Source of the DNA: DASUPK01 sp036505735
Lineage (GTDB): Bacteria > Actinomycetota > Thermoleophilia > Solirubrobacterales > 70-9
Length of the DNA: 31,299 bases
Direction of reading: 5' to 3'
NCBI GenBank assembly: GCA_036505735.1
Contig: DASXSZ010000159.1
Location: 1-31,299, forward strand
The notes beneath the pieces are model-generated. The model saw only the letters and a program-made list of their open reading frames with translations. It searched no databases and was not told the origin of the DNA. The first letter of the stretch is position 1, and each line of letters begins with the position of its first letter. Shown here piece by piece: positions 1-7,086 of the stretch. A program made the position numbers and the translations under genes.

Positions 1-8
1 CCGGCCCC

Positions 9-857
9 TTGAGCGCGGAGCGGCTCGGCGCCGAGCTTCGGACCGTGCAGGGACCTTCCGCGCTCGGGGGCGGATGGTCGCGGTTCTTCGACCTCCTCTA
101 TCTGATCTCGGTCACCGAGTTCCGGAAGACCTACTTCGGGACGGTGCTCGGCTACCTCTGGTCCTTGCTTCGCCCGCTGCTCCTCTTCGGGATCCTGCTG
201 TTCGTCTTCACGCAGATCATCCGGATCGGCTCGCAGGTGGACCACTATCCGGTCCTGTTGCTCTTCAACCTGGTCCTCTTCGGGCTCTTCCAAGAGGGGA
301 CGTCGATGTCGGTTACCTCGGTGGTCGCACAGGAGGGCATCGTCCGCAAGACCCAGTTCCCCAGGCTCGTGATCCCGATGTCCATCGTGCTCACCAGCCT
401 CTTCAACCTGGCCGCCAACCTGGTCGCCGTGGTCATCTTCCTGCTCGCCTTCGGGGTGTCGCCGATGTGGACCTGGCTCCTCTTCCCGGTCATCGTGGCG
501 ACGCTCTTCGTTCTCACCGCCGCCATGGCGATGCTGCTCTCCTCCCTCTACGTGCGCTTCCGGGACGTCGCGATCATCTGGGGGGTCGCGGTCACTGCGC
601 TCTTCTACGCCACCCCGGTCCTGTACCCGCTCGAGTTCGTGCCGGAACGGTTCCGCCAGCTCATCGCGCTCAACCCGCTCACCCCGATCTTCGCGCAGGC
701 TCGGAAGTGGATCATCGATCCGGACGCCCCCAACGCCGCGGCGGCGGTCGGTGGTTGGGCGCACCTGATCGCCCCGGCGGCCATCTTCGTCGCGGTGTGC
801 GCGCTCGCCGTCTGGGTCTTCAATCGCGAGGCACCCCGGGTGGCCGAGGAGCTCTAG
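9..857 (+). CDS. ABC-2 type polysaccharide export permease (Wzm/TagG-like)
   Basis: Integral membrane half of an ABC exporter that probably moves a lipid-linked polysaccharide across the inner membrane. The 282-residue protein has a cytoplasmic amphipathic N-terminus (FRKTYFGTVLGYLWSLLRP, residues about 38-56, the hallmark of the ABC2_membrane/Wzm family). About six hydrophobic segments follow, ending near residue 270. Length matches the family. The TTG at position 9 is only eight bases from the window edge, so a further upstream start cannot be excluded. The partner ATPase (Wzt-like) is not in the window and would be expected upstream. The gene ends 19 bases before a glycosyltransferase on the same strand, suggesting one operon. 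Assignment to polysaccharide rather than teichoic-acid or drug export rests on the neighbours. Confidence 0.88.
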   Translation: MSAERLGAELRTVQGPSALGGGWSRFFDLLYLISVTEFRKTYFGTVLGYLWSLLRPLLLFGILLFVFTQIIRIGSQVDHYPVLLLFNLVLFGLFQEGTSMSVTSVVAQEGIVRKTQFPRLVIPMSIVLTSLFNLAANLVAVVIFLLAFGVSPMWTWLLFPVIVATLFVLTAAMAMLLSSLYVRFRDVAIIWGVAVTALFYATPVLYPLEFVPERFRQLIALNPLTPIFAQARKWIIDPDAPNAAAAVGGWAHLIAPAAIFVAVCALAVWVFNREAPRVAEEL

Positions 858-876
858 CCTTGGCGGCCGAGACCCG

Positions 877-1884
877 ATGATCGCCTTCGGATGCCCAATC
901 ACCCACGGTGGTCTCTACGAGACCTACGCAGCACCCGGAATCAGGCTCGCCGCGGAGCCCGACTCCGAGTTGTTGGCGTACCAGAGCGGGGGCTCGATCT
1001 TCCGCGCCTACAACGTGCTGATGGAGATGGCGGCCGAGCGCGGCGACCTCGAGGCGCTGGTCCTGCTCCACCAGGATTCGGAGATAATCGATCCCGAGTT
1101 CTGCGCCAAGATCCGTGAGGCGCTCCGCGACCCGGACGTCGCGATCCTGGGCTGCGCCGGGGCGCTCGGCGTGCGGAACATCTCATGGTGGGAGGGCATG
1201 GTCACGTGGGCCAGCTTCTCGCATCGCTACCAGGAGATGGGCGGTGGCGAGATCCCGGGCCTCTCGTGGTATGCGGATCGCGTCCCCTCCTACGCGACGA
1301 CCGGCGAGGTCGACGTGATCGACGGGTTCATCATGGTGCTGTCGCCGTGGGCGGTCCGGGAGCTCCGCTTCGACGAATCGCTCGGATTGCTGCACGGCTA
1401 TGACCTCGACATCTGCATGCAGGCGCGCGCCGCCGGCAAGAAAGTCGTCACCACGGATTTCCGGGCGATCCACCATCACGCGCTCGACTTGATCGGCGAC
1501 CAGGAGGCCTGGGTGGCCGCGCACATGAGGATCGCGGAGAAGTGGGAGGGGCAGTTCTCAGACGACCGCGTCAGCGACTGGAAGCGGCGGGCCCGGAGGG
1601 CCGAGGCAGAGCTCGAGGCCATGCGCGTTCAGTTGCGGCTGGCGGAGCACTACATCAGGCGGCTCTCCGACGACTACCACCAGATGGAGCGCAGCAAGAG
1701 CTGGCGCTGGGCGGCGCCGCTGCGAGGCCTCGGCCGCATCGTCCGGCGGATCCGCCATCCGCGGGACTCGTCGTACCGCAGTCTCGGCGAAGGGGTCGTG
1801 CCACCCCGGGGCGAGCTCAATTCGACCGGCGCCGCGCGGGTCCCGCGGGAGCTCCCTTCCGCTAGTCCTCCAGAGCGCGCCTGA
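877..1884 (+). CDS. Glycosyltransferase (GT2-like, Glyco_tranf_2_5 type) with coiled-coil and SWR/PLR tail
   Basis: Probable sugar transferase for a surface polysaccharide. The 335-residue protein has a GT-A-like core (residues 1-220) with HQDSE at 65-69 in the position of the DxD metal/nucleotide motif. A conserved block at 147-178 (DVIDGFIMVLSP...HGYDLD) resembles the acceptor-side acidic motif, and HHHALD is at 199-204. Residues 230-272 are charged and helix-forming. They are followed by SKSWRWAAPLR (273-283) and a basic amphipathic segment, a tail also seen in the methyltransferase at 4295-5191. The last 40 residues look disordered. It follows the ABC permease by 19 bases. Its 3' end overlaps the convergent methyltransferase gene by 23 bases. 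Donor sugar and linkage cannot be read from the sequence. Confidence 0.82.
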   Translation: MIAFGCPITHGGLYETYAAPGIRLAAEPDSELLAYQSGGSIFRAYNVLMEMAAERGDLEALVLLHQDSEIIDPEFCAKIREALRDPDVAILGCAGALGVRNISWWEGMVTWASFSHRYQEMGGGEIPGLSWYADRVPSYATTGEVDVIDGFIMVLSPWAVRELRFDESLGLLHGYDLDICMQARAAGKKVVTTDFRAIHHHALDLIGDQEAWVAAHMRIAEKWEGQFSDDRVSDWKRRARRAEAELEAMRVQLRLAEHYIRRLSDDYHQMERSKSWRWAAPLRGLGRIVRRIRHPRDSSYRSLGEGVVPPRGELNSTGAARVPRELPSASPPERA

Positions 1885-2779
1885 CCCGCTCGCGAGAGAG
1901 CGACGGCGATCCGCCGGCCCGGATTCGCGCGATCCGCTCGGCGATCCCGAAAGCCCGCGAGTTGAGCATCGCCCGTAGCGTCTCCTCCTCCCGATCCAGT
2001 CTCTGGCGCTCGACGATCTGGGCGAGGCGTATCTCCTCGAGCCGCTCGAGCAGCGGGCTCGACCCCCAGGGCTCCATCACATCGGTGACGGCCGCATCCC
2101 AGGGTGCCCGCTCGGGCCAGAGCACGGCCAGCCCGAAGAACGCCGGCACGACCGCCAGGCGGATCCCGGCCCGCCGGTCGAGGAAGTCCTCGACCGCGGT
2201 CAGGACGCCGTTTCTTGGACCGCCCTCCCGTTCAGCCGCCCACCGAAAGCCGACGCCGGTGCTCACCGTCCCCGGTTCGCCCGGGGCGACCATCACGTCG
2301 TGGGCCAGCGGCTGCCGATGATCCTCCGGGATCCGCTCGGGTGAGTAGTAGGTGTCCCGGCGGGCGTGTGGCCAGCCGACGTCGTGAAGGAGGAGCAGTG
2401 GCACGCCCGATCCCCCCGAGCGTTCCTCGATCAGCCGCAGCTCCTCGGTCACCGTGTAGTAGTTGTGGTCGCCGTCAAGGATGATCGCCTCGGCCGGCGG
2501 CACCTCCCCGAGGGCCTCGGGACTGGGCCTCCGAACCAGGTCGAGCTCCGGCCTTGCCCGGGCAAGCTCGAACAGCTCACCGGCCGGTTCCGGATCGATC
2601 GCGATGACCCTCGCATCCCTTGGCCCGGCCCAGTCGAGGAGCTGACGCGTGAAATCGCCGCGGTCCGAGCCGACCTCGACGATCGTCGCCGGCGCAACCG
2701 CATCGAGCAGCCGGGTGATGATGCCGCCGAACGGCAGAAGCGTGAAATCCCAATGATCTGGGGCGCCGCCGGCCGGCAT
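1862..2779 (-). CDS. Class I SAM-dependent methyltransferase (Methyltransf_24-like) with C-terminal coiled coil
   Basis: Likely a sugar or polysaccharide O-methyltransferase. The 305-residue protein has SAM-binding motif I IVEVGSDRGDFT (33-44), an acidic end of strand 2 (IAIDPE, 59-64), and IILDGDHNYYTV (99-110), the DxDH-type motif characteristic of Methyltransf_24. LLLLHDVGWPH (128-138) follows and may form the metal or substrate site. Residues about 240-272 form a charged heptad-like helix, followed by NSRAFGIAERIARIR (273-287), a terminal helix common in proteins of such clusters. It is convergent with the preceding glycosyltransferase (23-base overlap) and divergent from the next one (67-base gap). 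A promoter-like TAGACT lies nine bases before the ATG. The acceptor is unknown. Confidence 0.8.
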   Translation of the reverse strand: MPAGGAPDHWDFTLLPFGGIITRLLDAVAPATIVEVGSDRGDFTRQLLDWAGPRDARVIAIDPEPAGELFELARARPELDLVRRPSPEALGEVPPAEAIILDGDHNYYTVTEELRLIEERSGGSGVPLLLLHDVGWPHARRDTYYSPERIPEDHRQPLAHDVMVAPGEPGTVSTGVGFRWAAEREGGPRNGVLTAVEDFLDRRAGIRLAVVPAFFGLAVLWPERAPWDAAVTDVMEPWGSSPLLERLEEIRLAQIVERQRLDREEETLRAMLNSRAFGIAERIARIRAGGSPSLSRERVRRALED

Positions 2780-2788
2780 CAGCCGGTG

Positions 2789-2794
2789 AGTCTA
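2789..2794 (-). promoter_or_regulatory. Putative -10 hexamer (TAGACT), leaderless arrangement
   Basis: Reading on the minus strand, TAGACT fits TANNNT and ends nine bases before the ATG of the methyltransferase gene. There is no Shine-Dalgarno sequence in between. This spacing predicts transcription starting at or next to the start codon. No convincing -35 box is visible. Confidence 0.4.
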
Positions 2795-2833
2795 GATCCG
2801 GCCTGCGCCGTGGGCGGGACGCGGACTCGCTGC

Positions 2834-2839
2834 GATACT
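2834..2839 (+). promoter_or_regulatory. Putative -10 hexamer (GATACT), leaderless arrangement
   Basis: GATACT lies seven bases before the GTG start at 2847 with no ribosome-binding site between them. It lies in the 67-base divergent gap shared with the minus-strand promoter at 2789-2794. No -35 box could be recognised. Confidence 0.4.
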
Positions 2840-2846
2840 CGCCCAC

Positions 2847-4304
2847 GTGGAAGCCGCCGTGGCTGCCCTCGACATCTCGCCGCCTGCGCGGCTAGCCGTA
2901 GGCAAGGGGACCGCATTCGTGGTCGCCGGCCACTGCTACCACCCGCGCGAGCGCACCCGGGCGCTCGCGATCCAGATTGGAGACTTGCGACAGCCGGTCG
3001 ATCGGTTCCGGCTCCCGCGGCAGGACGTCTACGACAGCCTGGCCGAGGACGACCCGGCGCGACCACACGCCTTCCGCAGCGGCTTCGTGGCGCTTCTCGA
3101 TCTCGATCAAGTCGATCGGCTGCGGTCCATCGAGCTCACCGCGCTGCTCGACTTCGCCGGCGACCTGGAGGTCCGCGCTCCGCTGGGCGCGATCGAGGTC
3201 GAGCCGAGGACGGGCAGCCCCGCCGACGTCGCCAAGGCCCGCTTCCCGGACGCCGCCGGCCCGAGGGTCGCCATCTGCATGGCCACCTACAACCCCCCGC
3301 CGGAGCTGCTGCGGCGTCAGCTCGACTCGATGCGCGAGCAGACTCATCGGAACTGGGTCTGCCTGATCAGCGACGACAACTCCGACGCTGAGATGCTCGC
3401 GGCGCTCGAGGCGGAGGTGCGGGGCGACCCCCGGTTCGTTCTTTCCCACGGTCGCACCCGGCTCGGCTACTACAGGAACTTCGAGCGGGCGCTCTCGATG
3501 GCGCCGGCCGAGGCCGACTTCGTGACGCTCTGCGACCAGGACGACTTGTGGCATCCGGCCAAGCTCGAGCGGCTGCTCGACGCGATCGGCGACGCCCAGC
3601 TCGCCTACAGCGATGCGAGGCTGGTCAGCCCGGCCGGCGAGTTGATCGCCCCCTCCTACTGGACCGAGCGCCGCAACAACTACACGAACTTCGGCTCGCT
3701 CCTGCTTGCCAACTCGGTCACCGGCGCGGCCTCGCTGTTTCGCCGCGAGCTGCTCGACGACGCCCTGCCGTTTCCACTCGAGCTCGCCAAGCCGTTCCAC
3801 GACCACTGGCTCGCGATCGTCGCCCTCGCGCGAGGAGAGATCGCGTACCTCGATGAACCCCTCTATGACTACGTGCAGCACGGCGGCGCGGTCATCGGGC
3901 ATTCCGAGGCGAACCGGCGGCCGCGGCCGATCCGGCAGCACATCAGGGAGCGACTCCGCAACCCGACCGGTGGCTCTCGGGCCGTCTACTACTACAGCTG
4001 GTACCAGCAACTCCTCTTTGCCGAGGTGCTGCGGTTGCGCTGCTGGGAGGCGATGACTCCGGCGAAGCGCCGGACGCTCCGCAGGCTGCTCTCCGCCGAC
4101 CGGACCGTGACGGGATTGGCATGGCTGCTCGGCAGGCGGGCCAGGCGCCTCTGGGGGCACGATGAGACGCTCGACCGCGAGCTCTTCTACGGCTCTGCCC
4201 TGGTCAGGCGGCGAGCGGTCTCACTCTGGACCCTTGGCCGCCGTAGGCCCAACCGCATCCTCCCCCGAGACGAGAGCATTCCCCCGACTTCGGATCACCG
4301 CTGA
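2847..4304 (+). CDS. Family 2 glycosyltransferase with an N-terminal accessory domain
   Basis: Transfers a sugar from a nucleotide donor, presumably to the growing surface glycan. It has 485 residues, longer than a bare GT2. Residues 1-135 form a separate beta-rich domain that I do not recognise. The catalytic GT-A domain starts at VAICMATYNPP (141-151), with SDDNSD at 175-180 and the DxD-type CDQDDLW at 229-235. FHDHW (317-321) probably contributes the catalytic base region. The C-terminal 130 residues are Arg-rich and helical and could lie on the membrane. The GTG start is chosen because the frame opens there and a -10-like hexamer precedes it. The 3' end overlaps the convergent methyltransferase gene by 10 bases. 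Specificity is unknown, although the DQDDLW form is common in rhamnosyl/fucosyl-type enzymes. Confidence 0.87.
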   Translation: MEAAVAALDISPPARLAVGKGTAFVVAGHCYHPRERTRALAIQIGDLRQPVDRFRLPRQDVYDSLAEDDPARPHAFRSGFVALLDLDQVDRLRSIELTALLDFAGDLEVRAPLGAIEVEPRTGSPADVAKARFPDAAGPRVAICMATYNPPPELLRRQLDSMREQTHRNWVCLISDDNSDAEMLAALEAEVRGDPRFVLSHGRTRLGYYRNFERALSMAPAEADFVTLCDQDDLWHPAKLERLLDAIGDAQLAYSDARLVSPAGELIAPSYWTERRNNYTNFGSLLLANSVTGAASLFRRELLDDALPFPLELAKPFHDHWLAIVALARGEIAYLDEPLYDYVQHGGAVIGHSEANRRPRPIRQHIRERLRNPTGGSRAVYYYSWYQQLLFAEVLRLRCWEAMTPAKRRTLRRLLSADRTVTGLAWLLGRRARRLWGHDETLDRELFYGSALVRRRAVSLWTLGRRRPNRILPRDESIPPTSDHR

Positions 4305-5191
4305 GTTCCACTCGGCGCAAGCCGGGAGCGAAGGTAGCGAAGGGCATCGCCCGCGGCGCGTAGCGGTCGCGTCAGCCGCCAGCTTCGAGAGCTCTCGTAT
4401 TCCGCCCGCACCGCCTCCATGCGCGAGGCTCCCTCCCGCTCGATCCACTCGATCTCGCGCTGCAGCTGCCGCACGTTGTTGACGAGTGCCGCGTGCTCGC
4501 GGGGGTCATCGTCGGGGCGCTCGAGGTCCTCCTCGCTCAGCTCGACCTCTCGCTTTCGCATCACGGCCCAGCTCATCTTGTGGATGTCGTGCGCGATGCG
4601 GACGATCTCGAAGGCTCGGCCCCAGTGCTCGCGGACCCACCAGTCGGACATCAGCACCATCGGCCCTCCGCGGGCGATCGGCTGATTGTGGCGCAACACG
4701 TTTCGGCCCACCCGGTCCTCCTTCCACGGCTCCCCGGTCAGGATCTCGGAGTGCTGGCGGCCCATGTAGGTGGCGATCAGCATGCCTGCGGGCTTGAGCA
4801 GACGGTGCAGCTCGAGCAGCCACGCGTTCGAGCTGTCGGTCAAATGGGTGAATACCGAGATGGCCCAGATCAGGTCGAAGGACCCGTAGTCGAGGCCCAG
4901 CGGAGGATCCTCTCGGCATAGCAAGGCGTGCATCGGCGGGCAGAGCTCCAGCTCCACCAGGTCGATGCTCGGGGCGTCGATATCGGCTGCCCAGAACTCG
5001 GCGCGCTCGGCCTCCGCCAGGAAATGCTGGAGCGTCCGGCCGCCGCCGGACCCGAAGTCGAGCACCCGCTTCCCCTCGAACGACCAGCCGTCGGGCAGCA
5101 GGTCGAGGAGGATCGACTTCGTCTCGGGCCCCAGCCGGAGGAACCACTCGCCGAACTTCTCGATCCATTCGTTGTCGAGATCTACGTGCAT
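4295..5191 (-). CDS. Class I SAM-dependent methyltransferase with SWR/PLR tail
   Basis: Probable methyltransferase acting on the polysaccharide or its precursor. The 298-residue protein carries motif I VLDFGSGGGRT (43-53), an acidic residue after strand 2 (AADID, 68-72), FDLIWAISVFTHL (105-117, post-II/motif II) and LLKPAGMLI (131-139), typical of Methyltransf_11/25 enzymes. Residues 215-265 are strongly charged and probably coiled coil. Then comes SSRSWRLTRPLR (267-278) and a basic helix, a tail matching that of the glycosyltransferase at 877-1884. The ATG is supported by conserved spacing to motif I. The gene lies between two glycosyltransferases, convergent with one (10-base overlap) and divergent from the other (65-base gap). 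The methyl acceptor is not determinable. Confidence 0.83.
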   Translation of the reverse strand: MHVDLDNEWIEKFGEWFLRLGPETKSILLDLLPDGWSFEGKRVLDFGSGGGRTLQHFLAEAERAEFWAADIDAPSIDLVELELCPPMHALLCREDPPLGLDYGSFDLIWAISVFTHLTDSSNAWLLELHRLLKPAGMLIATYMGRQHSEILTGEPWKEDRVGRNVLRHNQPIARGGPMVLMSDWWVREHWGRAFEIVRIAHDIHKMSWAVMRKREVELSEEDLERPDDDPREHAALVNNVRQLQREIEWIEREGASRMEAVRAEYESSRSWRLTRPLRAAGDALRYLRSRLAPSGTQR

Positions 5192-5243
5192 CCGATCGCG
5201 CCGAGCTTAAACCGGCGCTCGGCCGCGCGCCCGGAGCGGGAAC

Positions 5244-5249
5244 TAGTCT
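5244..5249 (+). promoter_or_regulatory. Putative -10 hexamer (TAGTCT), leaderless arrangement
   Basis: TAGTCT, seven bases before the ATG at 5257, sits in a 65-base very GC-rich divergent gap. The intervening GC-rich bases contain no purine-rich ribosome-binding site, which favours a leaderless message. Confidence 0.4.
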
Positions 5250-5256
5250 CGGCGGC

Positions 5257-6189
5257 ATGACGCTCGACGTCGTGATCGTCTCCTACCGCTGCCGCGAGCT
5301 GCTGCGCCGATGCTTGGACGCGCTGCGGGCGCACCCGCCGGACTACCCAATGAAGGTGGTGGTGGTCGACAACGCGTCCGCCGACGGCACCGTCGAGATG
5401 GTCGGTGCCGAGTACCCGGAGGTCGACCTGGTCGGCTCACCCGCGAACCTGGGGTTCGCCGCGGCGACCAACCTTGGCGCGACGCGGGGGTCGGCTCCCT
5501 TCCTGCTCGCGCTCAACCCGGATACCGCGGTCACCGACGGTGCCCTCGACACGGTGCTGGCGACCATCGGTTCCCGTCCTGAGGTGGCCGTCGTCGGCGC
5601 CCGCCTCCTCCGCGAGGACGGGTCGCTGGACCACGCCTCAAAGCGCTCCTTTCCGACGCCCCTGAGCGCAGTCGGGCACTTCAGCGGGCTCGGCCGGCGC
5701 CCAGGAGCGCGCGGCCGCTTGGCCGCCTACCGGGCCCCCGAGGTCGAGGCCGGGCCCGTCGACGCCGTCAACGGCGCCTTCATGCTCATGCGGCGCGCCC
5801 CCTTCGAACAACTCGGGGGCTACGACGAGGGCTACTGGATGTACATGGAAGACCTCGACCTCTCATACCGGCTCAGGCAGGCCGGTTGGTTGAGCTGGTA
5901 CGAGCCCGCCGCGGCAGTGACTCACGTCAAAGGCGGGACGGTCGGCGGCCGGCGCTCGCCCCGCCTCGAGTGGCACTTCCACCGCGGGATGTACCGCTTC
6001 TACCGGAAGCACTACGCCCGGGACCGCTCCTGGGCGGTCAACGCGGCCGTCTACCTGGGAATCGCGGTGAAGCTCGCGAGCGCTGTCACTCAGTCGCTCC
6101 TGCGCCGCAGCCTGGCGCGACGCCGCCAGCGGCGGCTAAGCGTGGACCCCAGCGATGGCGGGTCCGGAAGCAAGTCGGCCGGGGGATAG
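5257..6189 (+). CDS. Family 2 glycosyltransferase, rhamnosyltransferase-like (WbbL type)
   Basis: Glycosyltransferase of 310 residues with a complete GT2 layout. VVIVSYRCRELL is at 5-16, VVDNASADGT at 36-45, NLGFAAATNLG at 64-74 and LNPDT at 86-90 (the DxD-equivalent). VDAVNGAFMLMRR (168-180) is followed by MYMEDLDLSYRLRQAGW (195-211), whose acidic pair is the usual acceptor/base motif. This pattern is typical of WbbL-type rhamnosyltransferases, though the donor cannot be proven. A hydrophobic stretch near 265-280 and an Arg-rich end suggest membrane contact. The last 100 bases of the gene are also the last 100 bases of the opposite-strand glycosyltransferase, and this C-terminal part (about 278-310) is low in complexity. 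Confidence 0.88.
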   Translation: MTLDVVIVSYRCRELLRRCLDALRAHPPDYPMKVVVVDNASADGTVEMVGAEYPEVDLVGSPANLGFAAATNLGATRGSAPFLLALNPDTAVTDGALDTVLATIGSRPEVAVVGARLLREDGSLDHASKRSFPTPLSAVGHFSGLGRRPGARGRLAAYRAPEVEAGPVDAVNGAFMLMRRAPFEQLGGYDEGYWMYMEDLDLSYRLRQAGWLSWYEPAAAVTHVKGGTVGGRRSPRLEWHFHRGMYRFYRKHYARDRSWAVNAAVYLGIAVKLASAVTQSLLRRSLARRRQRRLSVDPSDGGSGSKSAGG

Positions 6190-7049
6190 GGCTCCGATCG
6201 GCGGGCGGCGCGAAGGCCTCTCACCCTCCCTCTGAGCCCGCCTAGGTTGCGGTCGACCACCGCCTGCCCAGCGACCCAGGTGAGCTCGCGAGCCAGCACG
6301 GCGGGCAGCCTGCGGGGTGCCAGAACCCCCCACTTCCGCAACAGGTACCCCCTCCCGTAGCCCATCAGGAAATCCTTTCGCGCCGATCCCGAGCCCAGTG
6401 TCGCGGAGTGCTCGTGCAGACCGAGAGCCGACTTCGCCAACCTGCAGGAGCCACCCGCGACCCGCAGCCGGAGGACCAGGTCGACATCCTCCCCATACGC
6501 GAACAGCCCTTCGTCGAATCCGCCGCTCTCAGTGAACGCCTCCCGCCAGAAGGCGGCGACGGCGCCCGACGGGCCGATCGGGTCCGGCACAGCCCCCTCG
6601 AGAAGCTCCAAGGGCGCGCCATTCAGATAGTCGAAGGCGAGCAGGGTGCGATCGATCTCGATCCCCGCCGTCTCGATCTGGCCGGGTGAGCCGGCGTCGC
6701 GCATCACCCCGGCCGCCATCACCACGCCGCTTCCGGGGTCGAGCGCCGCGGTGATCCGCTCGACGTAGTCGGGATCCACCACGCTGTCGTCGTTGAGCAG
6801 TATCAGCACCTGGCCTTCGGCCCGGCGAGCCCCGATGTTGACCGCCCGCGAGTAGCCGACGTTCGACTCCAGCCGCAGGACCTCGGCGGCGGCGAGCAGG
6901 GAGGTGGCCCGATCCAGCTCGGGCGCGCCGGTGCCGTTGTCGACGACGATGGTCTCGAATTCCCCTCCCGCGCGGGCCAGCGATTCGAGCAGGCGAATCG
7001 CTCGCTCCGCCCCCACAGTGGGCACGATCACCGTCGCTGACAGGCTCAC
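6090..7049 (-). CDS. Family 2 glycosyltransferase
   Basis: GT2 enzyme of 319 residues starting at GTG. Motifs are TVIVPTVG (6-13), IVVDNG (34-39), ESNVGYSRAVNIGA (61-74), LLNDDS (84-89, DxD-type) and FAYGEDVDLVLRLRVAG (183-199, acceptor-side acidic motif). The C-terminal 50 residues are basic and low in complexity; they are encoded opposite the end of the preceding glycosyltransferase gene. It is probably the last gene of a minus-strand operon with the glycosyl-1-phosphate transferase (37-base gap) and the ligase. It presumably adds a sugar to the lipid-linked intermediate that the upstream transferase initiates. Confidence 0.86.
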   Translation of the reverse strand: MSLSATVIVPTVGAERAIRLLESLARAGGEFETIVVDNGTGAPELDRATSLLAAAEVLRLESNVGYSRAVNIGARRAEGQVLILLNDDSVVDPDYVERITAALDPGSGVVMAAGVMRDAGSPGQIETAGIEIDRTLLAFDYLNGAPLELLEGAVPDPIGPSGAVAAFWREAFTESGGFDEGLFAYGEDVDLVLRLRVAGGSCRLAKSALGLHEHSATLGSGSARKDFLMGYGRGYLLRKWGVLAPRRLPAVLARELTWVAGQAVVDRNLGGLRGRVRGLRAARRSEPYPPADLLPDPPSLGSTLSRRWRRRARLRRRSD

Positions 7050-7086
7050 GCTGCTCGACTTTAGATCGGAGGGCCCGCTGGCCGGC

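Noticed and set aside
2892..4160. Long minus-strand frame opposite the glycosyltransferase at 2847
   Set aside because: No domain pattern, and the sense strand has DQDD and other GT2 motifs.
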